A stretch of DNA of 40,591 nt from positions 1 through 40,591 of the forward strand of contig JAKBES010000007.1 in the NCBI GenBank assembly GCA_021833665.1, in the 5' to 3' direction. The translations under genes and the position numbers were made by a program. Position 1 is the first letter of the stretch, and each line of letters opens with the position of its first letter. This stretch comes from Acidobacteriota bacterium (GTDB taxonomy: Bacteria; Acidobacteriota; UBA4820; DSQY01). Under the pieces are notes generated by a model. The model saw nothing but the letters and a program-made list of their open reading frames with translations. It did no database searches and was not told the DNA's origin. Positions 18,543 to 27,049 of this stretch are shown piece by piece.

Positions 18543-20026
18543 TCAACAAAGTGCTCATCGCCAACCGGGGAGAGATCGCCGTGCGGATCCTCCGGGCCCT
18601 AAGAGACATGGGCATCGCGAGCGTGGCGGTCTACTCGGAGGCGGACCGGGCCGCGCGCCACGTGCGCCTGGCCGACGAGGCCTACTGCATCGGGCCCCCT
18701 CCCTCGGCCCAGAGCTATCTCAACATGGACGCCATCCTCTCCACCGCCAAGGCCTGTGGGGCCCAGGCCGTCCACCCGGGCTACGGCTTCCTCTCGGAGA
18801 ACGCTCACTTCGCGGAGCGATGCGAGAAGGAGGGCATCCTCTTCGTGGGACCTCCCGCCGATGCCATCAGGGCCATGGGCGAGAAGACGCGCGCGCGCCA
18901 GCTCATGGCGGAGGCGGGCGTACCCGTGGTTCCCGGTACCCTGGCGCCGCTGGACAGCCCCGAGGCGGCGGAGGCGGCGGCGGAGACGACGGGCTACCCG
19001 GTGATGCTCAAAGCGGCGGCGGGCGGAGGCGGAAAGGGAATGCGCCTGGTGGAGCGCCGGGCCCAGATCGCCAGCGCCTTCCGCGACGCGTCCTCGGAGG
19101 CGCTCAAGGCCTTCGGCGACGGCTCCGTCTACCTGGAGCGGGCGGTGGTCCGTCCCCGGCACATCGAGATGCAGATCCTCGCCGACGGCCACGGAAATTG
19201 CATCTACCTCGGGGAGCGCGAATGCTCCATCCAGCGCCGCCACCAGAAGGTGGTGGAGGAGGCGCCCTCTCCCCTGGTGACGCCGGCGATGCGGGCGTCC
19301 ATGGGCGAGGTGGCCGTCCGTGCCGCACGGGCGGTGGGCTATCGGAGCGCGGGAACCATCGAGTTCCTCGTGGACCAGAGCGGGGAGTTCTTCTTCATGG
19401 AGATGAACACCCGCCTCCAGGTGGAGCACGCCGTCACGGAGATGGTCACGGGGATCGACCTGGTCCGGGAGCAGATCCACATCGCCGAGGGAGAACCCCT
19501 CTCTCTTCGGCAGGAGGACGTGGAGATCAGGGGGTGGGCCATGGAGTGCCGCATCTACGCGGAGGACCCCCAGCGCAATTTCCTGCCGTGCCCCGGAACC
19601 ATCCACGCGGTGCGGCTTCCCGAGGGCCCCAACGTGCGGGTGGACTCGGCCGCCTTCACGCGAGGCGAGATCAGCATGTTCTACGATCCCATGGTGGCCA
19701 AGGTCATCACCTGGGGAAGCGATCGGGACGCCTGCGCCGCCACCATGAACCGCGCGCTCATGGAGTTCCAGATCGTAGGGACCCACACGAACCGCGATTT
19801 CCTTCTGGCCATCGTGAACCACCCCGACTTTAAGGCGGGAGCCCTGGACACGGGGTTCATTCCGCGACACTTCAGCGGTGTTTCCATGCCCGTGAGTTCG
19901 CCGGCGGCGGCGGCCGACATCGCGGCGGCCATCTATGCCTACGAGTCCTCCAGAAAGCAGCCCTGCACCGCTCCGCCCCAGGCGGCACCGAGCGCCTGGC
20001 GGCGGGCCATGATGGGGGACCGCTAA
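18539..20026 (+). CDS. accC: biotin carboxylase subunit of an acyl-CoA/acetyl-CoA carboxylase
   Basis: [37 protein letters not shown]...[15 protein letters not shown]...[12 protein letters not shown]...[20 protein letters not shown]...[24 protein letters not shown]. TTG start at 18539 overlaps the nadB stop (TTGA). Confidence 0.92.
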   Translation: [495 protein letters not shown]

Positions 20027-20027
20027 G

Positions 20028-20546
20028 ATGAGATTCTGGATCATCAGAGATGAGCGCCAGATTCCCGTGGAGCTGGAGGAGCGGCCCGAGGGGTACACCG
20101 CCGTGCTCGACGGGGTGACCTACGAGGTGGGGTGCGCGAGAATCCTGGACGGCCTCTACTCGCTCCTCATGGAGGGAGAGAGCTATGAAGTCGCGGTCCA
20201 CAGCCACGAGCCCGGCAGCTACGACGTGCACATGTACGACGGCGTCAGGCACGTGGACTTGCTCAGCCCGCTGGATCTGGTCCTGCGCTCCCAGCACGGC
20301 GGGCCCGGGACCCGCGGTGGAAGCGTACGGGCTCCCATGCCTGGCAAGGTGGTGAAGGTCCTCGTGGAGGAGGGCCAGTCCGTTCTCAAGGGACAGGGCC
20401 TGGTGGTCGTCGAGGCCATGAAGATGCAAAACGAGCTTCAGGCCACTGCGGACGCCGTGGTCCAGCATGTCCGCGTCCGGGAGGGCGACAGCGTCGAATC
20501 GGGGGCGGAGCTCGTGACCTTCGGGGGGGCCCAGGAGGGCGACTGA
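20028..20546 (+). CDS. biotin/lipoyl attachment (BCCP-type) protein
   Basis: VRAPMPGKVVKVLVEEGQSVLKGQGLVVVEAMKMQNELQA: canonical EAMKM biotinylation motif at the C-terminus. Confidence 0.9.
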   Translation: MRFWIIRDERQIPVELEERPEGYTAVLDGVTYEVGCARILDGLYSLLMEGESYEVAVHSHEPGSYDVHMYDGVRHVDLLSPLDLVLRSQHGGPGTRGGSVRAPMPGKVVKVLVEEGQSVLKGQGLVVVEAMKMQNELQATADAVVQHVRVREGDSVESGAELVTFGGAQEGD

Positions 20547-20566
20547 TTGTGTGAAGCCCTCGCCAC

Positions 20567-20595
20567 AAAAAAAGAAGGGGCCCTTCGGCCCCTTC
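20567..20595 (-). terminator. rho-independent terminator for the HU gene
   Basis: GAAGGGGCC-CTTC-GGCCCCTTC hairpin (9-bp stem); on the minus strand followed by a run of 7 T. Confidence 0.85.
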
Positions 20596-20618
20596 CTTCA
20601 GATCAGGCAGAGCAGGTC

Positions 20619-20891
20619 TTACTTGACCTTGTCGGCCAGGCCCTTGCCGGGCTTGAATTTGGCGACCTTCTTGGCCGCGATCTTGATGGGCTTGCCGGTC
20701 TTGGGGTTGCGGCCAGTGCGGGCGTTGCGCTTGCCCACGCTGAAGGTGCCGAACCCGACCAGGGTGACCTTGTCGCCCTTTTTCAGGGCTTTCTCGATCG
20801 CGGTGATGAAAGAATCGAGCGCCTTTCCCGCCTCAGCCTTGTTGATCCCTGCCCCGTTCCCGATTGCGGTGATCAGTTCCGCCTTGTTCAT
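20619..20891 (-). CDS. hup: HU family DNA-binding protein
   Basis: [85 protein letters not shown]: textbook HU. Confidence 0.98.
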   Translation of the reverse strand: MNKAELITAIGNGAGINKAEAGKALDSFITAIEKALKKGDKVTLVGFGTFSVGKRNARTGRNPKTGKPIKIAAKKVAKFKPGKGLADKVK

Positions 20892-20920
20892 AGTGGCCTC
20901 CTTTCAAAGGTTCCACGGGT

Positions 20921-20949
20921 AATATATGACGCGAATGGCCTGCTGTCAA
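20921..20949 (-). promoter_or_regulatory. sigma70-like promoter for hup
   Basis: Minus strand TTGACA - 17 bp - TATATT, about 30 bp before the start codon; RBS AAAGGAGG. Confidence 0.85.
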
Positions 20950-21025
20950 GGGTTCCTGGCGATGGGGGCTACCACGAAGCCCGTGTTTCGGGACCTTTAC
21001 CTGCGCTTCTGGAGTTGAACCAGGC

Positions 21026-22237
21026 ATGAAATCCTTGCTGGACGGTGCTTTCATGGCCTCCGCCCTCGGTGATTTTCTCCGCCAGGCCACCCCGGGCCGC
21101 GTCGCCACTCAGGGGTGGACCACCCTTCTCAGGTCCATGCCCGAGCCCCGGCGAATTTTCTGCCTAGGCAAAGCGGCGCCCGCCCTGGCCCGCACGGCGA
21201 GCTTGATCTGGCCCGGGGTTCCCGGCATCCTCTACGGCACCTCCCCGGAGGGAATGGCACCGCATTCCTTTCAGGCCTTCTACGGCGACCACCCCTTCCC
21301 GACCTCCCGCAACGCGGCCATGACGTCCCGGGTGGAGGAATGGATTGAGGACGGCGAAGGGCCGGTCCTGGCGTGCATCTCGGGCGGGGGCTCGTCCCTC
21401 CTCGTGCATCCTCGCCCGCCCTGGACCCTGGATGAAAAGGCTGCCCTCACCGCGGAGGTGTGGCGCCGGGGCGTGCCCATCCGGGATCTGAACTCGGTCC
21501 GGTCGCGCCTCTCTGAGGTGAAGGGGGGAGGCCTCCTCCGTCTCGTTGGCCCGTGGCCCGTGGCCACCGCCCTCTGGTCCGACGTAGGGTACCGAGATGC
21601 CCGGTGGGTCAGCTCGGGTCCCACCCTTCCCGTGGACGCCGGAGGACGGGCCGAGGAGGTGCTGGCGCGATGCGGCATCGTCCCTCCGAAGCCATTGCCA
21701 CCCCGCCGGCAGCCCGCCAATCGTCCTCCGGGTGACACGACGATCGTGCTCTTCGACGCCGTGGCCCTTCGTAAAGGCTGCGTCCGTGGGTTCAGAGAGG
21801 AAGGCCACCGCACTCGTGAGGTCCCTTGTGCGGAGGGTGAGAGCGCGAGAACGGCGGCGCGCCGCCTCGCGAAGGAGGCTGCCGGAGGCCGCCCGCTGGT
21901 GCTCGTGGGAACCGGGGAGGTGCGCGTGGATGCGGAGGCCGGAGCCGGCAAAGGCGGGCGATGCAGCCACCTGGCGGCGGAGGTGGCCCTGGTCTTGGGC
22001 GGAGCGGGATCTCGTCGGCCGTGGTCCTTCGCGGCTCTGGCCACGGACGGCGTGGACGGTACGGCGGGGGGCGGAGCCTGGACCGATTCGAGCCGCTGCC
22101 CTTCTGAGGCTTCTCTTCGGCGCGCCGTCGCCGCCTGCGATACGGGAACCCTCTGGGAAGAGGCAGGTACGCTCCTTCCGCGGCGGCCCACGGGCAATAA
22201 CCTTCGCGACCTGTGGGTCCTGGTGATGGGCCCATGA
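21026..22237 (+). CDS. glycerate 2-kinase (MOFRL/DUF4147) family protein
   Basis: FCLGKAAPALARTA; GPVLACISGGGSSLLVHP; RDLNSVRSRLSEVKGGGLLRL; LATDGVDGTAGGGAWTD. Confidence 0.82.
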   Translation: MKSLLDGAFMASALGDFLRQATPGRVATQGWTTLLRSMPEPRRIFCLGKAAPALARTASLIWPGVPGILYGTSPEGMAPHSFQAFYGDHPFPTSRNAAMTSRVEEWIEDGEGPVLACISGGGSSLLVHPRPPWTLDEKAALTAEVWRRGVPIRDLNSVRSRLSEVKGGGLLRLVGPWPVATALWSDVGYRDARWVSSGPTLPVDAGGRAEEVLARCGIVPPKPLPPRRQPANRPPGDTTIVLFDAVALRKGCVRGFREEGHRTREVPCAEGESARTAARRLAKEAAGGRPLVLVGTGEVRVDAEAGAGKGGRCSHLAAEVALVLGGAGSRRPWSFAALATDGVDGTAGGGAWTDSSRCPSEASLRRAVAACDTGTLWEEAGTLLPRRPTGNNLRDLWVLVMGP

Positions 22238-23412
22238 AGGCGTGGTTCGATGCCGCGGCCACGGGGCTTTACGTCCACGTGCCCTTCTGCGCCAGCCTGT
22301 GCGGGTACTGCGACTTCTTCCGCGTCGAAAGCCCGGGGGGCGTCCCCGCGGGCTTTGAGGCCCTCCTCGTCGAAGAAGCCGCGCTGTTCCGAGAGGCACC
22401 TCCTCTTCAGGTGGACACCGTTTTCTTCGGAGGAGGAACTCCCTCGCTCATGGGCCCCGATCGGTTGGGGAGGCTCCTTGCCGAGCTTGGACGGGTGTTT
22501 GAAATTCGGCCTTCAGCCGAGATCACCTTGGAAGCCAATCCCGAAACCGTAAACGAGGCCAGCCTCGCAGGCTGGCGCCACGCCGGGGTGACGCGCCTCT
22601 CCATCGGCGTCCAGAGCCTCGCTCCGGTTGTCCTGGCGGCCCTTGAGCGGAGGGCGCCCGCAGCAACGGCCCTTGCGGCGGTGGAGCTTGCGGCCCGGAG
22701 CGGATTCAAGCACCTCTCCGCGGACGTCATGAGCGGCGTGCCGGGCCAGGGCGGCGGGGACCTCGAAGACACGGTAGAGCGCCTGGCGGAGCTGCCGCTG
22801 GATCACCTGTCGGTCTACTCCCTCGAGCTCCATCCCAAGACACCGTTATGGGAAGCGGTGGCCGCGGGAAACCTGGCCCTTCCCGGCGACGACGAAGCGG
22901 CCGACCAGTTCTTGGCGGTCCACGGCATCCTTCAACAGCGGGGCTTCGAACACTACGAGGTGTCCAACTACGCCCGCCCCGGCGGGCGGTCCCGCCACAA
23001 CCTTCGCTACTGGCAGGGAGGGCAGACCGTCGGCCTCGGGCCGTCGGCGTGGAGCCGCTTCAAGGGCCGCCTCTGGGGTAACCCGAGGAGTCTGGACGCA
23101 TGGGCCCGCCGCGTGCACGAAGGCGGGATTCCGCCCGAGGACGCCGAGCGCCTGACCCCCGAGCGGGAGCGGGAAGACCGGGTTATCTTCGGCCTCAGGG
23201 TTTCTGACGGCACCGTTCTCCAGGATCTGATCGATCTGTTCGCCGTGGATCAGCGGGAGGCGGACGTTGTGCTCAAGCCCCTGCTGGCCCAAGGCTATGC
23301 CGTGGTGGAAGACTCCCGGCTGAAGCTCACCGTGCAAGGGTTTCTCATGTCCAACGAGGTCCTGACCTATCTGCTGCCCCGGTCGTGGCCAAGGGCCCGG
23401 CCAGAAGCCTGA
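22234..23412 (+). CDS. hemW: radical SAM coproporphyrinogen III oxidase-like / heme chaperone HemW
   Basis: GLYVHVPFCASLCGYCDFF (CX3CX2C), FFGGGTPSLM, EANPET, RLSIGVQSL, YEVSNYARPGGRSRHNLRYW. ATG overlaps the previous stop (ATGA). Confidence 0.9.
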   Translation: MKAWFDAAATGLYVHVPFCASLCGYCDFFRVESPGGVPAGFEALLVEEAALFREAPPLQVDTVFFGGGTPSLMGPDRLGRLLAELGRVFEIRPSAEITLEANPETVNEASLAGWRHAGVTRLSIGVQSLAPVVLAALERRAPAATALAAVELAARSGFKHLSADVMSGVPGQGGGDLEDTVERLAELPLDHLSVYSLELHPKTPLWEAVAAGNLALPGDDEAADQFLAVHGILQQRGFEHYEVSNYARPGGRSRHNLRYWQGGQTVGLGPSAWSRFKGRLWGNPRSLDAWARRVHEGGIPPEDAERLTPEREREDRVIFGLRVSDGTVLQDLIDLFAVDQREADVVLKPLLAQGYAVVEDSRLKLTVQGFLMSNEVLTYLLPRSWPRARPEA

Positions 23413-23437
23413 GAGACGGCTGGCCAAGCCCACCGTC

Positions 23438-23466
23438 TTCTCAATCCGGCCCACTTTCTCTATACT
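23438..23466 (+). promoter_or_regulatory. promoter for tRNA-Arg
   Basis: TTCTCA - 17 bp - TATACT immediately before the tRNA. Confidence 0.55.
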
Positions 23467-23477
23467 GCGCCATGGCC

Positions 23478-23554
<77 letters not shown>

Positions 23555-23563
23555 AAGCCGCTC

Positions 23564-24970
23564 TTGATGGATGGCGGGCGGCCAGAGATGGGGGAGATGG
23601 TGGCCAGCAAGAAGAACTCCGTAGCGGTGAGCTCCGTCCTGGCCGCCGTGTTCCTCACGGGCACCAAGCTGGCCATAGGCCTCCTCACCGGAAGCCTGGG
23701 TATCCTCTCGGAGGCGGCCCACTCGGGCCTCGACCTTCTCGCCGCGGTCATGACGTGGTGGGCCGTAACCGTGTCCGATCGGCCGGCGGACAAGGACCAC
23801 CCCTACGGCCACGAAAAAATAGAGAACATCTCGGCCCTCTTCGAAACGCTCCTCCTGCTCCTGACATGCGTATGGATCATCTACGAGGCGGTACAGCGGC
23901 TCCTGTTCAAGGCGGCCCACGTGGAGGTGAACGCCTGGAGCTACGGAGTGGTCATCTTGGCCATCGTGGTGGATTTTTCTCGAAGCCGCGCCCTGAGCAG
24001 AGTGGCGAAGGCGACACGCAGCGCCGCCCTGGAAGCGGACGCGCTGCACTTCTCCAGCGACATCTACAGCTCCCTCGTGGTGTTGGCGGGGCTGGTGGCC
24101 ACCCAGCTCGGCTATCCCCAGGCCGACGCCGTGGCGGCCCTCGGGGTTTCACTGCTGGTGATCTGGATCTCCCTCCGGCTGGGCCAGAAAGCCGTTCGGG
24201 CGCTCACGGACCGGGTAGCGGAGGGACACGTGGAGCGGGCCGAGCAGGCGGCCTTGTCCATCCCGGGCGTGAAGCGCGCCTACGACGTGCGCGTGCGGGA
24301 AGCGGGGGCGAAACACTTCGTTGACCTCAAAGTGGCCGTGGACAGGACGGCCTCCCTGACCGTGGCCCACGAGGTTACGGAGGCCGTGGAGAAGGCCCTC
24401 AAGGGGACCTTCAAGGACGCCGACGTCCTGGTCCACGCGGAGCCCGACGAGCGACAACCCAAGGGCCTCATGGAGGAAATCCTGGTGCTGGGGGAAAAGG
24501 CGGGAGCCAAAGCACACGGCATGGAGATCCACCAGACGGACGGCGGGATCGAGGTCGAGATGCACCTGGAATGGCCTCCGGCCATGCCGCTCAGCGAGGC
24601 CCACGCCCAAACCACCGACATCGAAGAAAACCTCCGGAAGAGCTTTCCCGATGTCCGGTTCGTCCAAACCCACCTGGAATGCCGGGGTGAACAGCCCTCC
24701 TCGCGGCACGACGCCACGAAGCGGCAACCTTCGCTGGCCTCCGCCATCGCCGAGCGGGCCGCCACCGTGGACGGGGTGAAGGGGTGCCGCGACGTGAGGA
24801 TCGCCGAAGGGGGCGGGCGGCTTTGGGTGTCCCTTGTCTGCCTCTTGGCCACGGGGCTGACCGTGAGGCAGGCCCACGCCATCGCCACGAAGGTCGAGGA
24901 AGAGGTTCGAAACCTGGACGTGCGCGTGGGCGCCGTGAACGTGCATACGGAGCCCGCCGCGAAGGACTGA
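23564..24970 (+). CDS. cation diffusion facilitator (CDF) family transporter with extended C-terminus
   Basis: AAHSGLDLLAAVMTWWAVTVSDRPADKDHPYGHEKIENIS and ALEADALHFSSDIYSSLVVLAGL are CDF hallmarks; 468 aa instead of about 300. Start may be an internal ATG. Confidence 0.9.
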   Translation: MMDGGRPEMGEMVASKKNSVAVSSVLAAVFLTGTKLAIGLLTGSLGILSEAAHSGLDLLAAVMTWWAVTVSDRPADKDHPYGHEKIENISALFETLLLLLTCVWIIYEAVQRLLFKAAHVEVNAWSYGVVILAIVVDFSRSRALSRVAKATRSAALEADALHFSSDIYSSLVVLAGLVATQLGYPQADAVAALGVSLLVIWISLRLGQKAVRALTDRVAEGHVERAEQAALSIPGVKRAYDVRVREAGAKHFVDLKVAVDRTASLTVAHEVTEAVEKALKGTFKDADVLVHAEPDERQPKGLMEEILVLGEKAGAKAHGMEIHQTDGGIEVEMHLEWPPAMPLSEAHAQTTDIEENLRKSFPDVRFVQTHLECRGEQPSSRHDATKRQPSLASAIAERAATVDGVKGCRDVRIAEGGGRLWVSLVCLLATGLTVRQAHAIATKVEEEVRNLDVRVGAVNVHTEPAAKD

Positions 24971-25018
24971 CGGCCGGTTTCGAGCCACGCCTGCCTCCGG
25001 TCCGGCCCCATGGCCGCC

Positions 25019-25048
25019 TTGCCCAGCCCGCGGCCTTGGGCCTAGAAT
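25019..25048 (+). promoter_or_regulatory. sigma70-like promoter upstream of the ACP gene
   Basis: TTGCCC - 18 bp - TAGAAT. Confidence 0.4.
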
Positions 25049-25066
25049 CAATGCATGGGAGGTATC

Positions 25067-25330
25067 ATGGAAGACCTCAAGGACCGCCTGCGCGACGTGA
25101 TCATCAGGAGCCTCCGCCTGGAGAACGTGAAGCCCGAAGACATCAAAGACGACACGCCGCTCTTCGGCGAAGGTTTGGGGCTCGACTCCATCGATGCTCT
25201 GGAGCTCGTGGTGGCCCTGGAAAAGGAGTTTGGCATCAAGATCTCCGACGAAGAGGTGGGCGTCAAAGTATTCCAGAACATCGCGACCCTGGCCGAGTTT
25301 ATCGAAGCCAAGGGAGAGAAAGCCCCATGA
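25067..25330 (+). CDS. acpP: acyl carrier protein
   Basis: MEDLKDRLRDVIIRSLRLENVKPEDIKDDTPLFGEGLGLDSIDALELVVALEKEFGIKISDEEVG: DSID phosphopantetheine site; RBS GGGAGG upstream of ATG 25067. Confidence 0.9.
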   Translation: MEDLKDRLRDVIIRSLRLENVKPEDIKDDTPLFGEGLGLDSIDALELVVALEKEFGIKISDEEVGVKVFQNIATLAEFIEAKGEKAP

Positions 25331-25809
25331 GGGGACTGGCCGTTTATCCAGGATCCTTCGATCCCATCACCAACGGCCACCTGGACCTGATCCGCCGGGG
25401 AACCCAACTCTGCGACAAGCTCATCGTCGCGGTCCTGCGAAACACGGAGAAGTCGTATCTCTTCTCCGTGGAGGAGCGGCTCACGCTGCTTCGGGAAAGC
25501 GTGGCGGACATACCAGGCGTTGAGGTGGACGCCTTCGACGGGCTCCTCGTGGAGTTCGCCCGAAGGCGCGGCGCCGACCGTATTCTCCGCGGCATCCGCG
25601 CCCTATCGGATTTCGAGTACGAGTTCCAGATGGCCCTCATGAACCGGCGCCTCGCTCCAAACGTGGAAACACTCTTCCTCATGCCCCGCGAGGAATTCAC
25701 CTTTCTGTCCTCCCGGCTGGTCCGGGAGGTGGCACGGCTGGGCGGCCCCGTGGACGGCCTTGTGCCTCCGCCCGTGGCCCTCCGCATCAAGGAGAAATTG
25801 CGCCCGTGA
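25327..25809 (+). CDS. coaD: phosphopantetheine adenylyltransferase
   Basis: MRGLAVYPGSFDPITNGHLDLIRRG...RGIRALSDFEYEFQMALMNRRLAPNVETLFLMP...FLSSRLVREVA: canonical CoaD. ATGA overlap with the ACP gene. Confidence 0.96.
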   Translation: MRGLAVYPGSFDPITNGHLDLIRRGTQLCDKLIVAVLRNTEKSYLFSVEERLTLLRESVADIPGVEVDAFDGLLVEFARRRGADRILRGIRALSDFEYEFQMALMNRRLAPNVETLFLMPREEFTFLSSRLVREVARLGGPVDGLVPPPVALRIKEKLRP

Positions 25810-26978
25810 TCGCACCCAGGATGAACCGCATCGAGCGGTCAACGCTGTTGGATCTCATCGCCCTCGGCCAGCGCATGCGCCGCGAAGGCGTGGATTTCGT
25901 GGACCTCGGGCCCGGCCAGCCCGATTTCCCCGTGCCGGACGTGATTCTGGAGGCCACCGCCCGCGCCCTCCGGGAAGGGCACACCTACTACAGCCCCGTC
26001 ATGGGTATTCCCGAGCTTCGGGAGTCCGTGGCCCGCCGCTACAACGAGCGGTACGGCGCGCGCTACACGGCCGACAACGTCATGATCACGGCGGGGGCCA
26101 AGGGCGCCCTCTACCACATTATCGGGTCGCACCTGGAGACGGGAGGCGAGGTCATCGTGCCCGCGCCCTATTACGTCTCCACGCCTCAGATCGTGAAGCT
26201 GTGGGGAGGCACGCCGAGATTTCTGCCCTGCAGGATGGACAACGGCTTCCTGCCCGATCCGGAGGAGCTCAAGGCCATGATCGGGCCCGCCACGCAGGGC
26301 ATCGTCCTCAACTCGCCCTGCAACCCCACGGGGGCGGTCATCTCGAAGGCTCTGTTGACCTCCCTGTTCAACGTGGCCGCTTCGCGAGGCCTCTTCGTCA
26401 TCATGGACGAATGCTACGACCGGTACGTGTATGGGGACACCGCCTATGCCACCGTCCCCCATGTGCATCCCGAGGCCCTGGAACCCTTCTTCATTGCGGG
26501 GTCCTTCTCCAAGACGTTTTCCATGACGGGGTACCGGCTGGGCTACGCCATCGGACCCGTGCAGGACGTGGCCGCCGCGGGCAAGATCCAGTCCCACTCC
26601 ATGAACGGGGTGACGACCTTCGCCCAGTTCGGGGGCCTGGCCGCCCTCCAGCACGAGGAGGACATCTTCGGTCCCATCCTCGGCCTCTTCGCCCAAAGGC
26701 GTAAGGCCATGCTTGACGAACTCGCCCGCATCCCCGGACTCGCCTTTCGGGAACCGGATGGAGCCTTCTATGTGTTCCCCGAAGCCAGGGCCATGATGGA
26801 GAGGGTGGGAGCCGGCACCAGCGAAGAGCTGGCGGCGAGGCTTCTGAAAGAGGCGGGCGTGATGGTCATCCCCGGAGGCGCCCTGGGGGCGGAAGGGTTT
26901 TTGCGTGTGTCCTTCGCCGTGTCCGAAGAGCAGATCCGGGAGGCGGCGCGCAGGATGAAGGCATTCGTGGGGCAGTAG
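25806..26978 (+). CDS. class I/II pyridoxal phosphate aminotransferase (aspartate aminotransferase-like)
   Basis: DLGPGQPDFPVPDVILEA, YSPVMGIPELRESVARRY, NSPCNPTGAV, SFSKTFSMTGYRLGYAIG (PLP lysine). GTG start overlaps the coaD stop. Confidence 0.92.
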   Translation: MIAPRMNRIERSTLLDLIALGQRMRREGVDFVDLGPGQPDFPVPDVILEATARALREGHTYYSPVMGIPELRESVARRYNERYGARYTADNVMITAGAKGALYHIIGSHLETGGEVIVPAPYYVSTPQIVKLWGGTPRFLPCRMDNGFLPDPEELKAMIGPATQGIVLNSPCNPTGAVISKALLTSLFNVAASRGLFVIMDECYDRYVYGDTAYATVPHVHPEALEPFFIAGSFSKTFSMTGYRLGYAIGPVQDVAAAGKIQSHSMNGVTTFAQFGGLAALQHEEDIFGPILGLFAQRRKAMLDELARIPGLAFREPDGAFYVFPEARAMMERVGAGTSEELAARLLKEAGVMVIPGGALGAEGFLRVSFAVSEEQIREAARRMKAFVGQ

Positions 26979-26982
26979 AGGG

Positions 26983-27045
26983 AAGTGAAAAGTAAAAAGT
27001 GAAAAGTGAAAGGAGCCCGCTCCCCGCTTCCTGCTCCCCGCTCCC
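26983..27045. repeat. two abutting heptanucleotide tandem repeats filling the convergent gap
   Basis: AAGTGAA AAGTAAA AAGTGAA AAGTGAA | AGGAGCC | CGCTCCC CGCTTCC TGCTCCC CGCTCCC, all in the same 7-nt register. Confidence 0.9.
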
Positions 27046-27049
27046 TCTT

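Noticed and set aside
18599-20098. 499-aa minus-strand ORF opposite accC
   Set aside because: Antisense artefact; biotin carboxylase motifs on the plus strand.
22234-23412. HemW-like protein as another RiPP maturase
   Set aside because: Motifs GLYVHVPFCxxxCxYCDF, FFGGGTPS and NYARPGxxSRHN fit housekeeping HemW; no SPASM domain or nearby peptide.
26983-27045. CRISPR array
   Set aside because: The repeat unit is 7 nt with no spacers; it is a simple tandem repeat.
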